Numbered from the stretch's first letter, positions 7,585-15,779 are shown. The stretch is 35,469 nt of DNA from Lysobacterales bacterium (GCA_028285525.1 JANQOZ010000003.1:1-35469), one strand, 5' to 3'. The notes: generated from the letters alone by a model not told the origin. Made by a program: numbers and translations.

Positions 7585-8769
7585 TCAATCGATCGTCTCC
7601 GCTTCCCGAAGCCCGGAGATCATCGACGCTCGAAGCAGAAACTCCCGGCATCGCTCCGGGTCCTTCGCGATATTGCGCTGTTCGGCAAGCCGCTCCAGCT
7701 GTATCGGGAGGTCCATCGTGGCCATGCGTTTCCGGTTGGCCGACGCCTGCGGAATGACCCGTTTCGCCACCACGTGGCGGCGCTGCCGGTCGTAGCGCTG
7801 TAGGAGCTTGCGGTCCTCCCCGTTAATGACCCGAACGAGTTTTTCCGTCAGATTCATCGCGTCGTGAATGCCGCCGTTCATGCCCATGCCGCCGCTTGGC
7901 GGGTTTAGGTGCGCCGCGTCTCCGGCCAGCAGTACGCGGTCGACGACAAACCGGTCCACGCATCGCTCGTGCACGCGGTAAGGATTGATGTCCTGGAGCC
8001 GCGCGTTTTTCGCGGCTGGACAGATGTAGGCAAGCCAGTCCCGGACACGGCTTTCTTCCGCCGCGGCGGCAAGGTCCTCCACGCCCGGATAGAGACTGGC
8101 CCGCCAGAGCTGGCGCAGGCGCAGCAGACTGAATGGGCCACGCTGAGACCAGCAGTAGGTCACGTCACGGATACCCTCAAGATGTTCATGAAACGGAAAG
8201 TCCGTCGACACCAGCACCGAGGAGTGGGTGTAGGTCATGCCCCCATAATCCAGGCCCAGCGACTTGCGTACCCCGCTGCCCGCGCCGTCGGCGCCGATCA
8301 CCCAGTCAGCGGTGATATCGCCACCGCCGTCCAGCTGCACCTCAACCCCGGAGGAATCCTGCGTGAGTTCGGTGACGCCGGCGCTGAACTCCACCGCAAC
8401 ACCCTGTGCCGCCAGCGCAGCGATCGCCAGATCGCAGTAGCGATGCTGCTCAACCTGAAGGCGGTAGGGGTGGGCAGTCGCGTCGCTGATCAGCCCCAGA
8501 TCAAACTCGACGGATTCGCCACTTTCGTGCTGACGCATTCGCCAGCGCGGCACCTTGATGCCCTGATCGATCAGCGCCTGACCCAGGCCAACCTGGTCGA
8601 GCATATCGAGGGTCGGTGGATGGAAGGTGGAGGCCCGCATGCGCCGATCGACGTCCTTGCCCGCGTCAACAACCCGCACCTTGACGCCGGCCTGAGCCAG
8701 GGCCAGGGCTGCCGTCAGCCCCACCGGCCCGGCGCCAACAACTAGTACCTGAGTTGCGTTGTGCTTCAT
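7585..8769 (-). CDS. FAD-dependent monooxygenase (PHBH/UbiH type)
   Basis: The N-terminus is set at MKHNATQVLVVGAGPVG (ATG at 8769), giving 394 residues; the longer open frame upstream is arginine-rich and would overlap the divergent SUMF1 gene. Three class A flavin monooxygenase signatures are present: GxGxxG at 12-17, the DG motif VIGADGAGSGVRKSLG from 157, and LLAGDAAHLNPPSGGMGMNG from 280 (the GD motif that binds FAD ribityl). The C-terminal segment is short, without the thioredoxin-like domain of phenol hydroxylases. Such enzymes use NAD(P)H and O2 to hydroxylate aromatic or polyketide rings. No Shine-Dalgarno sequence is obvious. It is convergent with the VOC gene, 13 bases apart. With the neighbouring dehydrogenases it fits ring oxidation, but the substrate is unknown. 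Confidence 0.88.
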   Translation of the reverse strand: MKHNATQVLVVGAGPVGLTAALALAQAGVKVRVVDAGKDVDRRMRASTFHPPTLDMLDQVGLGQALIDQGIKVPRWRMRQHESGESVEFDLGLISDATAHPYRLQVEQHRYCDLAIAALAAQGVAVEFSAGVTELTQDSSGVEVQLDGGGDITADWVIGADGAGSGVRKSLGLDYGGMTYTHSSVLVSTDFPFHEHLEGIRDVTYCWSQRGPFSLLRLRQLWRASLYPGVEDLAAAAEESRVRDWLAYICPAAKNARLQDINPYRVHERCVDRFVVDRVLLAGDAAHLNPPSGGMGMNGGIHDAMNLTEKLVRVINGEDRKLLQRYDRQRRHVVAKRVIPQASANRKRMATMDLPIQLERLAEQRNIAKDPERCREFLLRASMISGLREAETID

Positions 8770-8905
8770 TGGTCGTTTGCGGCCAAAGAGGTGGCGAGCC
8801 GGCATGTTAGCAAAGCTCAACGCCATCGAAACGGTGGTGCTGAACGGGTGTCGCGTCGTCCTGCGCACGGTATGCTGCCATTTTCGCTCTGAGTCTCCCC
8901 GGGCC

Positions 8906-9835
8906 ATGGCCACGACCCGTTCTTCCATCCTCTCCTTTGCCCTAATGGCTGTATGCGCCGCGCTGACGGGCTGCGGTGCCGCTGGCGGAGCCGGCTCGCT
9001 GAAGACGTTTCAGGATTGCGACGTTTGTCCGCCGATGGTCGAGATTGCACCCGGCAGTTTTCTGATGGGTGCCGAGGGCGGCGAGGAGGGCAGGCCGGAA
9101 GGGCCTGTGCACCGTGTGTCGATCACCCGACCGTTTGCTCTGGCGAGCACGGAAACGACCCTGGCGGCGTTTCGTCTCTTTGTGAGTGACAGCGGCTATG
9201 AACCTGCCGAGGAGTGTCGAACGCTGGTGGATGGATCGTGGCAGAACTCCGAGCGACACAGCTGGCGTGAGCCCGGTGCGACGATCGAATACGATGACGA
9301 CAGTCCAGTGGTTTGCGTCTCCTGGCGTGATGCGGTGGCTTACACCGAATGGCTCAGTAGACGCAGCGGCGTTGCCTACCGCCTGCCCAGCGAGGCGGAG
9401 TGGGAATACGCGGCCCGTGGCGGCAGCAATGGCATATTTTTCTGGGGTGACGACGCCGCTGACGGCTGTCGCTTTGCCAACCTCTATGATCGCAGTGCCG
9501 CGCCTTCGCTGGGGTTTCGCTGGGACGAAGCGCCCTGCAGCGATGGTTATGTGACCTTGGCGCCGGTGGGTGCACTGGCACCCAATCCGTTCGGCCTTTA
9601 CGACATGCTGGGCAACGTCTGGGAGTGGACCGCCGACTGCTACATTGCGCCCTATCCTGAGGTGGCCGATCCACAGCGACCGATAACAAGCGACTCAAAA
9701 AGCTGCGAACGACGCAGCGTCCGAGGAGGCGGCTGGATCACGAGACCGGACAGGCAGCGCCTGACGTTCCGGGGGCGCGACCCCGAGCAGCGCCGCATGA
9801 GCTATTTCGGTTTCAGGGTCGCGCGGAGCCTCTGA
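8906..9835 (+). CDS. SUMF1/formylglycine-generating-enzyme-fold lipoprotein
   Basis: A 309-residue protein starting at ATG 8906. The N-terminus is a lipoprotein signal with lipobox ALTGC (Cys23), so it is probably anchored in a membrane. The rest is a full FGE-sulfatase domain: MVEIAPGSFLMGAEGG near its start, CVSWRDAVAYTEWLSRRSG, RLPSEAEWEYAARGG, NPFGLYDMLGNVWEWTADCY and the terminal RGGGWITRPDR ... YFGFRVARSL. The cysteine pair that binds copper in true formylglycine-generating enzymes would be expected after RGGGW; that stretch has no Cys, so sulfatase activation is unlikely. Related domains act in ergothioneine-type C-S bond formation, in ligand binding, or as inactive scaffolds. No sulfatase gene lies nearby. 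Confidence 0.85.
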   Translation: MATTRSSILSFALMAVCAALTGCGAAGGAGSLKTFQDCDVCPPMVEIAPGSFLMGAEGGEEGRPEGPVHRVSITRPFALASTETTLAAFRLFVSDSGYEPAEECRTLVDGSWQNSERHSWREPGATIEYDDDSPVVCVSWRDAVAYTEWLSRRSGVAYRLPSEAEWEYAARGGSNGIFFWGDDAADGCRFANLYDRSAAPSLGFRWDEAPCSDGYVTLAPVGALAPNPFGLYDMLGNVWEWTADCYIAPYPEVADPQRPITSDSKSCERRSVRGGGWITRPDRQRLTFRGRDPEQRRMSYFGFRVARSL

Positions 9836-9866
9836 TCCGTGCGGGCGCCGTCGTCGCTCAGTCTGA

Positions 9867-11048
9867 TCAATAGGCGGCAGCCTGTTTAGCCTTGGCCGAT
9901 TCGCTCTGTTCCACCCACTTGCTTAGGGTTTCCCGGACGAATGTTTTGCTCGCCTTGGCGTTGTAGGGGGTGTCCTCCCCGATGCCGCCCGCGTACTGAA
10001 ACATCACCATGAACAGCGACTGATCGTCCACTTTCTTCGGCACGTGGAAGCTTTCGTGCTGATCAAAAACCTCGTTCCACTGCTGGCGGACATCCGCCCA
10101 GAAGGGCCCGGTTGTTGCCCAGTACTCGTCGCCGGCCGAGAAGTCGTGATCGATGATTCGTTCGTAGCGGGCCATGCCCTGCTCGCGGGCCAGATACGGC
10201 TGCACCGGGTCCGGCTCGCCGTCTTCGGTGAGTACCAGCTTGAGGTTGTTTTCCTCCTGGACCCAGCCGCTAGGCGTGATCGTGTGGCGGTTGGTGCCTT
10301 CCAGGACGTGATAATCGTCTCGCACGCTGAATTCCCGTCGGGGCAGGGGGCGCATCGTGTTGCTGCTCAGCCAACTCGAGAAGCTGGGTGTGTGCTCCCA
10401 GCGACCGTAGGCCTGGTAGCGGGGCGAGTCGTCTACCTGATACACGGACTGCGACCAGGTGCCGGCGACCTCCTCGGCGGTCAGCTCAACTTTGCGAAAC
10501 CGCTGGTGGCCGGCGTACACGTGCAGATCCTGGTCTTCGTACTGCCAGTCCTGCCGCCAGTGTTTGACGACCGCAGGTCCCTGAACCTCACCTTCCTGGC
10601 CGATGAAATACATCACAATGATGTGCTGGAGGCTGACAAAGTCTGGCTCATCCTCAACCACGTAGACGTATTCAGTCCCCCAGGACTGGTAAGGCTTGGA
10701 GGGCTGATAGCCGGCCGTATAGCCCACGGTCTCCAGGAAGTCGAAAGAGGTGCGGTACCCGCCCGCCATGGCTAGAATCGCTCGGCGATCGCGTTCTTTC
10801 TTGCTGATCCCTGCTTCGTGCAGCCGCTGCCAGGATTCGGCTGGATCGGTGTCCAGCGTCACGGCAGGGCCCTTGGTGGTGCCGCCGCGCGGCGCCAGCT
10901 CGCTGTCGTCAACAAAATTCCAGGAGAAGGTGTATTGGCGGGATGCCGCCGGCGCCTCCGTGTTGTCGTCTGTTCCGTTGGCAAGGACCATGAACGGCAG
11001 CAGGGAAACGAGGAAAAGGGAGCGAGAGACAAGGTTTTTGAGAGTCAT
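9867..11048 (-). CDS. exported protein resembling DUF6607
   Basis: A 393-residue protein with a signal peptide (LVSRSLFLVSLLPFMVLANG). Recognisable stretches are RDRRAILAMAGGYRTSFDFL and the following ETVGYTAGY ... SWGTEYVYVVED, HIIVMYF, and VKHWRQDWQYED, which match my memory of the DUF6607 family; the assignment is from recall. The many aromatic and short beta-like segments suggest a beta-rich periplasmic or outer-membrane-facing fold. Nothing catalytic stands out. It is transcribed away from the HhH/MsrQ-like pair, and the 136-base gap between the two starts carries a Fur-box-like sequence, so iron control of both sides is plausible. No clear Shine-Dalgarno sequence precedes the ATG at 11048. 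Role unknown. Confidence 0.75.
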   Translation of the reverse strand: MTLKNLVSRSLFLVSLLPFMVLANGTDDNTEAPAASRQYTFSWNFVDDSELAPRGGTTKGPAVTLDTDPAESWQRLHEAGISKKERDRRAILAMAGGYRTSFDFLETVGYTAGYQPSKPYQSWGTEYVYVVEDEPDFVSLQHIIVMYFIGQEGEVQGPAVVKHWRQDWQYEDQDLHVYAGHQRFRKVELTAEEVAGTWSQSVYQVDDSPRYQAYGRWEHTPSFSSWLSSNTMRPLPRREFSVRDDYHVLEGTNRHTITPSGWVQEENNLKLVLTEDGEPDPVQPYLAREQGMARYERIIDHDFSAGDEYWATTGPFWADVRQQWNEVFDQHESFHVPKKVDDQSLFMVMFQYAGGIGEDTPYNAKASKTFVRETLSKWVEQSESAKAKQAAAY

Positions 11049-11115
11049 GATCAGACGTCATCATTAGCGGAACTGCATTTTAGTCTGGGGGCACGCGAAT
11101 CACAATTGGAAGTGC

Positions 11116-11136
11116 GAATCATTATCGTTATTATCT
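11116..11136. promoter_or_regulatory. Fur-box-like operator
   Basis: The AT-rich element AATCATTATCGTTATTATC (11117-11135) matches 13 of 19 positions of the reverse-complement Fur consensus by hand alignment, with repeated ATTAT/TTATC half-sites. It sits between the divergent starts at 11048 and 11185 in otherwise GC-rich DNA. A GCGAATC motif occurs twice nearby (11095 and 11114, 19 bases apart). Iron regulation is inferred. Confidence 0.6.
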
Positions 11137-11184
11137 AGCGATCTGGCGCACTACCTCGATCGTCCAACAACCACGGAGCAAGCT

Positions 11185-11826
11185 ATGAAATCACTCGCAA
11201 CGGCCCGCTGCCTCATCGCAGCGCTAGGCCTGATCATCTTTAGCCCGACCGGCTTCGCCCAGGTCGGCACCAACCCGGGTTTGCTGAATCCCAACCTGGC
11301 GACCCGCGCTGAGCTCGAAGCGCTGCCGCAGATCAGCACCGAGCTCGCGGAACAGATCATTGCCAAGCGGCCTTATCTCACCGGCGAAGATCTGCACGCC
11401 GTGCTTGCGGCCGGACTCTCGTCTGCGGAGCTGGAGGGCGTCTACGGCAGCCTGTTCCTGCCGCTGAACCTCAACACCGCCGGCCGCGATGCGATCATGC
11501 GGGTCGCGAACATGAGCGCGAAAATGGCGCACGAGTTTGAGGAGTATCGCCCTTACACCAGCCTCGAACAGTTTCGGCAGGAAATCGGGAAATATGTGGA
11601 CGATGCGGAAGTAGCGAGGCTCGAGCAGTACGTATTTGTGCCCATGAACCTCAACGATTCCACCGGCGATCACTTCAAGACCATCCCCGGCATGAGCCGC
11701 AAGATGGTTCACGAGTTTGAGGAGTATCAGCCCTACGAAAACCTGGCGGAGTTTCGACGGGAGATCGGCAAGTACGTGGACGAAGCCGAAGTCGCCCGGC
11801 TAGAGCGCTACATCACGTTGGACTGA
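11185..11826 (+). CDS. exported helix-hairpin-helix repeat protein
   Basis: A 213-residue protein with a signal peptide (MKSLATARCLIAALGLIIFS, cleavage probably after GFA). The mature part opens with NPNLATRAELEALPQIS, a ComEA-type helix-hairpin-helix start (N-x-A-x-x-x-E/L-x-x-L-P), and continues with two 60-residue tandem repeats that each start with (L/M)NLN and share HEFEEY and EIGKYVD(D/E)AEVARLE. A GGAGCAA ribosome-binding site precedes the ATG. The next gene starts 3 bases after its stop, so the two are translationally linked. ComEA proteins bind DNA for uptake, but no competence genes are near; with a Fur-box-like site upstream and a haem membrane protein downstream, a role in iron, haem or redox biology is at least as likely. 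It could also be a protein-protein scaffold. Confidence 0.82.
   Translation: MKSLATARCLIAALGLIIFSPTGFAQVGTNPGLLNPNLATRAELEALPQISTELAEQIIAKRPYLTGEDLHAVLAAGLSSAELEGVYGSLFLPLNLNTAGRDAIMRVANMSAKMAHEFEEYRPYTSLEQFRQEIGKYVDDAEVARLEQYVFVPMNLNDSTGDHFKTIPGMSRKMVHEFEEYQPYENLAEFRREIGKYVDEAEVARLERYITLD
11464..11823 (+). repeat. tandem 180-base in-frame repeat (two copies) in the HhH gene
   Basis: Copy 1 is 11464-11643 and copy 2 is 11644-11823, exactly 180 bases each. They are most alike over the second half: CACGAGTTTGAGGAGTATC occurs in both, followed by shared GAGATCGG/GAAATCGG and GTGGACGA stretches. Many differences are at third codon positions, so the duplication is old and kept by selection on the protein (inference). 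Confidence 0.85.
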
Positions 11827-11829
11827 CCA

Positions 11830-12420
11830 TTGGTGTCGCTGCTTACTCGGCCTTGGACACTCTGGTTCGTGTTGGCGGTACCGGGTGCATGGTGGCTCTA
11901 CGGCTACCTGTCGGGGCAGGTTTTCTACGGTCAGCTGATCCAGCTGACCGGTGATTTTTCAGTCCAGCTGCTGATTGTGACGCTGGCGGTCACGCCGCTG
12001 GGTCTGATCTTCCCCAGCGCCCGCTTGACCCGTTGGCTCAGGCTGCGGCGACGAAATCTGGGGGTGGCCAGCTTTGCGTATGCGGCTTTCCATACCGCGG
12101 TCTATCTCGAAAAAAAGGCCTCGCTGCCCCGAATCCTTGACGAGGCCCGGGATGGATCGCTCCTCACCGGCTGGCTTGCGCTGGCGATATTTCTCGCGCT
12201 GGCGCTGACCAGCAACAACGAGGCGGTGCGGCGCCTTAAACGCCGCTGGAAGCAGCTCCACTGGTGGATCTATCCGGCTGCGGCGCTGACCTTTCTTCAT
12301 TGGTGGCTGGGCGCGTTTGATCCGACCTCGGCCTATATCCATCTGGCGGTGCTGCTGTTCCTGCTCAGCCTGCGGCTGATCCACCGCTACGGGCGCCTGA
12401 GGACTTTCCGCAGAGGCTGA
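11830..12420 (+). CDS. MsrQ/YedZ-like ferric-reductase-type haem membrane protein
   Basis: A 196-residue membrane protein with five or six hydrophobic helices. The segment RRRNLGVASFAYAAFH (His88) followed by a lysine-rich loop and KQLHWWIYPAAALTFLHWW (His144, His157) matches the b-type haem-binding helices of MsrQ and the ferric reductase-like transmembrane domain. MsrQ normally passes electrons from quinone or flavin to MsrP, the periplasmic methionine sulfoxide reductase, but no msrP is present here. The start is TTG 11830 or GTG 11833, directly after the TGA of the HhH gene, so expression is probably coupled. The HhH protein may therefore be its periplasmic partner in place of MsrP (inference). 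It may equally be a haem-dependent ferric reductase. Confidence 0.82.
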   Translation: MVSLLTRPWTLWFVLAVPGAWWLYGYLSGQVFYGQLIQLTGDFSVQLLIVTLAVTPLGLIFPSARLTRWLRLRRRNLGVASFAYAAFHTAVYLEKKASLPRILDEARDGSLLTGWLALAIFLALALTSNNEAVRRLKRRWKQLHWWIYPAAALTFLHWWLGAFDPTSAYIHLAVLLFLLSLRLIHRYGRLRTFRRG

Positions 12421-12494
12421 CCAGCGCGGGTAAACCGGAACTCCGCCGGCGGCGTCAAACTGTTTAGTCTTGCCTGCCAATCGGGAGTTTCGTC

Positions 12495-14546
12495 ATGCGC
12501 TATTCCGGCCTCTACGCCGTACTTTTTCTCGCGGCTGCCAGCGTCGCTCGAGCCGACAACGGGCAAATCGCCCACGCGTATCCGGTGTCGAACATCAAGG
12601 TGGACGGAAGCCTTGCTGACTGGCCCGCAGCGATCCCGTCTTACCCGGTCCAGCGCACCGGCAACGGCGACGTGGTGCCCGGTGACGAGGGGTTCGACGC
12701 CCGGTTTCGGGCAGCCTACACCCCCGGCGGCAGGAGCGTTTTTCTCGCCCTGGAGGTCCGGGACGATCTGCACGCGGTGACCGATGAGTCGGACCCGGAC
12801 TGGTCCGCGCACGACAGCGCCATCGCCTACCTGGATTTCAACCACACCAAAAACGGTTCCGCTTCCGCGCTGTATCTGGCACTTGGCGAGTATCGAGACA
12901 TGCTCAGCGGCGAGGAAAGCTGGGACGCGGACGTCGCCAAGGCCAGCTGGGACAATGCCGAAGCGGTGGTGAAGCGGTCCGACGGCACCACGTTCTATGA
13001 GTGGCGCATTGATAGTCATAAGGCCCTGAGCGCAAACACCGTGATCGGCCTGGATTTCCTGATTGCGGACAACGACAAGCCGGGAGAGGCCAGCCCGTCG
13101 ACGCTCTACGTCTGGGGGCCGGGATTCGGCAAAAGCCAGGCGGGTGGGACCACCGGGGACCTGCTGCTGCAGCCGGAGAAGGCTCAGCTCACGACGCTCT
13201 CAGGAAAAATCGGCATGGTTTCACCGACCGGCGATGTGGTGCCTGCGGACAGCAAGCTCAGGGTTCAGGTCAGCTCAGTGGACCGACCCGAGCTGTGGCT
13301 GCAGACGCGTTCAGACGAGTCGGGAAGTTATCAAATCGCTCTGCCGGCAGGGACGTACACCGTCACCAGCGCTGAAGCGATGGTGCCAAGGGAGGACCAG
13401 CCGCCGCAGATTGTGGGTCCAAGCGAAACCGTCAGAGTAATGCTCACGGGCAGTTCGGACGTCGTCGCGAAGACCCTGGCGTTAAAGCCGTTGGATCTGC
13501 CGATCGAGATGCCCGAACGCGGCGCGCTTTTTACCTTCGACAAAGCCAGCGAAGCGACGCTCGACCAGACGGTCCAAGCGCTGATGGAGCACTTTGAGGT
13601 GCCGGGTCTGTCGCTCGCGCTGGTGAAAGACGGAAAGCTCCGGTTTCACAACACCTACGGCGTCCGCAACGCCTACAGCGGCGCCCCCGTAGTCGAAGAC
13701 ACGCTGTTCGAGGCGGCTTCGATCACCAAGGCCGTCTTTGCCTTTGCGGTGAACCGGCTGGCCGAGCGGGGCGTCATCGATCTCGACAAGCCGCTCTATC
13801 AGTATCTCCCATTCGAGGATATTGCTCACGACAAGCGCTATCAGAAGATCACCGGGCGTATGGCGCTGTCACACCAGACCGGCTTTCCCAACTGGCGCTG
13901 GAACAACGACGACGGCAAGATCGACATCAAGTTCTACCCCGGCATCAAGTACGGCTACTCCGGCGAGGGATTCGAGTATCTGGGCCGTGTGGTGTCGCAT
14001 CTGACCGGCAAGCCGCTCGAGCAGGTGCTGCTTGAAGAAGCCCTGCAGCCCATGGTTTTTACCGCCAATACGTTTTTCTCCGATCGCCCGGAGCTCCACC
14101 AGCAGGCTTCACGCGGCCACCTTGCGGGCATGACCGGTCCGCACGGCTTCCCGGACGAGGTCGGCGTTGCCCACAGCATGTACACGGAGGCCAAGACCTT
14201 CGCCGGCTTTATGGTCTCCCTGCTGGCGCGAAAGGGACTATCCGCCGAGGGCTATGAAAAAATGCTGGAGCCTCAGATCGAAGTGCCGCTGGATCCCGAA
14301 GAGCAGCCGCAGTGGCCCAGCCGCTACGGTCTCGGCTTCCATTTGATGAACACGCCTTTTGGTCTTGCCTACGGCCACGGCGGCAACAACGGCAACTTCA
14401 CCTGCCAGTTCGAACTCTATCCGGAGCAGAACATGGGGTTTGCGATCTTCACCAACGCCGATACCGGTTCGCTGCTGGTCAACGCGCTGCGGGAGTATCT
14501 GATCATCGGTCGTGCGCAGCCGCAGACGGTGAGCAGCTTGGACTGA
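12495..14546 (+). CDS. secreted CBM9-like domain fused to a serine beta-lactamase-family hydrolase
   Basis: A 683-residue three-part exported protein. A signal peptide (cleavage likely after ASVARA) is followed at about 30-225 by a CBM9/DOMON-like beta-sandwich (KVDGSLADWPAAIP, then FLALEVRDD and SAIAYLDFNH). Residues 230-330 resemble a carboxypeptidase-regulatory-like beta domain (SGSYQIALPAGTYTVTSAEA). From about 355 comes a class C beta-lactamase/esterase domain: SxxK with Ser409 and Lys412 (SITK), Tyr488-Ser-Gly in the YxN position, and His628-Gly-Gly in place of KTG, the pattern of esterases and peptidases of this superfamily more than of true beta-lactamases. A GGGAG ribosome-binding site precedes ATG 12495. 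Likely action: periplasmic or extracellular ester or D-amino-peptide hydrolysis on a bound polymer (inference). Confidence 0.85.
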   Translation: MRYSGLYAVLFLAAASVARADNGQIAHAYPVSNIKVDGSLADWPAAIPSYPVQRTGNGDVVPGDEGFDARFRAAYTPGGRSVFLALEVRDDLHAVTDESDPDWSAHDSAIAYLDFNHTKNGSASALYLALGEYRDMLSGEESWDADVAKASWDNAEAVVKRSDGTTFYEWRIDSHKALSANTVIGLDFLIADNDKPGEASPSTLYVWGPGFGKSQAGGTTGDLLLQPEKAQLTTLSGKIGMVSPTGDVVPADSKLRVQVSSVDRPELWLQTRSDESGSYQIALPAGTYTVTSAEAMVPREDQPPQIVGPSETVRVMLTGSSDVVAKTLALKPLDLPIEMPERGALFTFDKASEATLDQTVQALMEHFEVPGLSLALVKDGKLRFHNTYGVRNAYSGAPVVEDTLFEAASITKAVFAFAVNRLAERGVIDLDKPLYQYLPFEDIAHDKRYQKITGRMALSHQTGFPNWRWNNDDGKIDIKFYPGIKYGYSGEGFEYLGRVVSHLTGKPLEQVLLEEALQPMVFTANTFFSDRPELHQQASRGHLAGMTGPHGFPDEVGVAHSMYTEAKTFAGFMVSLLARKGLSAEGYEKMLEPQIEVPLDPEEQPQWPSRYGLGFHLMNTPFGLAYGHGGNNGNFTCQFELYPEQNMGFAIFTNADTGSLLVNALREYLIIGRAQPQTVSSLD

Positions 14547-14560
14547 ACCGAGCTACGCGG

Positions 14561-14590
14561 CGGTCAGGGCTCTCAGCGAAGCCCTGACCG
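14561..14590. terminator. hairpin between convergent genes
   Basis: An 11-base-pair perfect stem (CGGTCAGGGCT and AGCCCTGACCG) closes an 8-base loop. It lies between the stop codons of two convergent genes (14546 and 14598). There is no long T tract on either side, so it may be a weak bidirectional terminator or an mRNA-stabilising stem. Confidence 0.6.
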
Positions 14591-14597
14591 CATCGGT

Positions 14598-15623
14598 CTA
14601 GGGCTGCTCGTCGTAGAAACCCGGCATCGTTCTGGGCTGTTTGCCCCGGGCGATGCGGGCCTCATTCCGATAGATCTCCAGCAGTTCCTCTTCGCTCAGG
14701 CTGTGGTCGGCGTCGACGTTCAGCCCAGCGACTTCCTCCAGCAGCTTGGCGATCGTGATCCGCGAATCGCTTGGGTCCCCGGGTACCAGATAATGCTCGC
14801 GGGGCTTTTCGGCAAACAGCGCCTGCTCGATGGCGAGCGCGACCGGCAGTGGCGATGGACCGATGTCCAGCGGTTCGCCGGTCATACGGCGCTTACAGTC
14901 GTCGATGTAACGCTGCATGCTTTCACCGAAAAAGCGATAGTCCTTCTTTGCCTGGTTCTGGAGCATCCGCTTGCACCGCGACTTGCCGATGTCGGACGCA
15001 AAGCCGCCTGGCAGCACCGAACTGACCGACACACCCAGCGGAGCCAGTTCCCAAGCCATCTGATCGCTGAGTCCTTCCACGGCATGCTTGCTCGCGATGT
15101 ACATGCCGTAGCCGTCAAAGCCACCGGCGAGCACGCCCGCGATCGAGCTGATGTTGACGATCCGTCCCTTTGACTCGATCACGAGCGGAGCAAAGGCTTT
15201 GCTCACCCGAAACAGGCCGAAGACGTTGACGTCAAAAATGAACTGGAAGTCATCCAGGTCAGCTTCCACCACTGGGTCGATCACGTTGACGCCGGCGTTG
15301 TTCACCAGTCCCCAGAGCCCGCGCCCTTCCTTCTCAATGAGCGCGACCGCCGCATCGATGTCGCTCTGGACAGTGACGTCAAGCCGCACGGCCATAACGT
15401 TCTCGATCTTGTTGAGCGCGTCGATGTCGCTCTGCTTTCTTGCGCCTGCGTAAACAAAGTATCCGGCCTCGGCGAGGTGTTCTGCCGTCAGCCGGCCTAT
15501 GCCTGTTGTTGCGCCGGTGATCAGGACCGCCTTCTGCCCTTCGCTTTCCTCGGACACTGCTGAAGCCGACCAGGTCAGCATCGCCATCAGCACCATTACA
15601 AAAGCGGGTCTTATCCTCCCCAT
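14598..15623 (-). CDS. SDR-family oxidoreductase with an N-terminal signal peptide
   Basis: A 341-residue protein. Residues 1-22 look like a Sec signal (charged MGRIR, hydrophobic FVMVLMAMLTW, then SASA). The mature part is a classical SDR: ITGATTGIG at 35-43, NNAG at 108-111, Ser159/Ser160, and Tyr175-x3-Lys179. The C-terminal 80 residues go beyond the core and include a region with SLSEEELLEIYRNEA that looks helical. The ATG at 15623 has a textbook AAGGAGG 8 bases upstream, so the signal-bearing start is well supported. Exported SDRs are rare because NAD(P)H is not normally available in the periplasm; the segment might instead be a membrane anchor with the enzyme facing the cytoplasm. It resembles 17-beta-hydroxysteroid/retinol-type SDRs in layout; substrate unknown. 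Confidence 0.87.
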   Translation of the reverse strand: MGRIRPAFVMVLMAMLTWSASAVSEESEGQKAVLITGATTGIGRLTAEHLAEAGYFVYAGARKQSDIDALNKIENVMAVRLDVTVQSDIDAAVALIEKEGRGLWGLVNNAGVNVIDPVVEADLDDFQFIFDVNVFGLFRVSKAFAPLVIESKGRIVNISSIAGVLAGGFDGYGMYIASKHAVEGLSDQMAWELAPLGVSVSSVLPGGFASDIGKSRCKRMLQNQAKKDYRFFGESMQRYIDDCKRRMTGEPLDIGPSPLPVALAIEQALFAEKPREHYLVPGDPSDSRITIAKLLEEVAGLNVDADHSLSEEELLEIYRNEARIARGKQPRTMPGFYDEQP

Positions 15624-15631
15624 CGTCTCTG

Positions 15632-15638
15632 CCTCCTT
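15632..15638 (-). promoter_or_regulatory. strong ribosome-binding site fixing the SDR start
   Basis: Read on the minus strand this is AAGGAGG, 8 bases before the ATG at 15623. It decides the start in favour of the version with a signal peptide. Confidence 0.8.
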
Positions 15639-15779
15639 CCGTTACGCTATTCCCCAGTGAAGTCCAGTGTAGCCAAGTGCCAATGTTATGCGACCTTCGG
15701 TGGACGTCGGTCCGCGTTGACATGCCGGGGGCACATCCTGCTTAATCCACGCCTGCGTGTTCCTGGAGATCGACCGTTG

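Noticed and set aside
8770-8928. N-terminal extension of the FAD monooxygenase
   Set aside because: It would add 53 arginine-rich residues before the GxGxxG motif and overlap the start of the divergent lipoprotein gene; the ATG at 8769 places the FAD motif normally.
8906-9835. Calling this protein an active formylglycine-generating enzyme
   Set aside because: The expected catalytic cysteines near the C-terminus are missing and there is no sulfatase gene nearby.
11185-11826. Calling the HhH protein ComEA
   Set aside because: No competence genes are nearby, the protein has tandem 60-residue repeats unlike ComEA, and the context is a Fur-box unit with a haem membrane protein.
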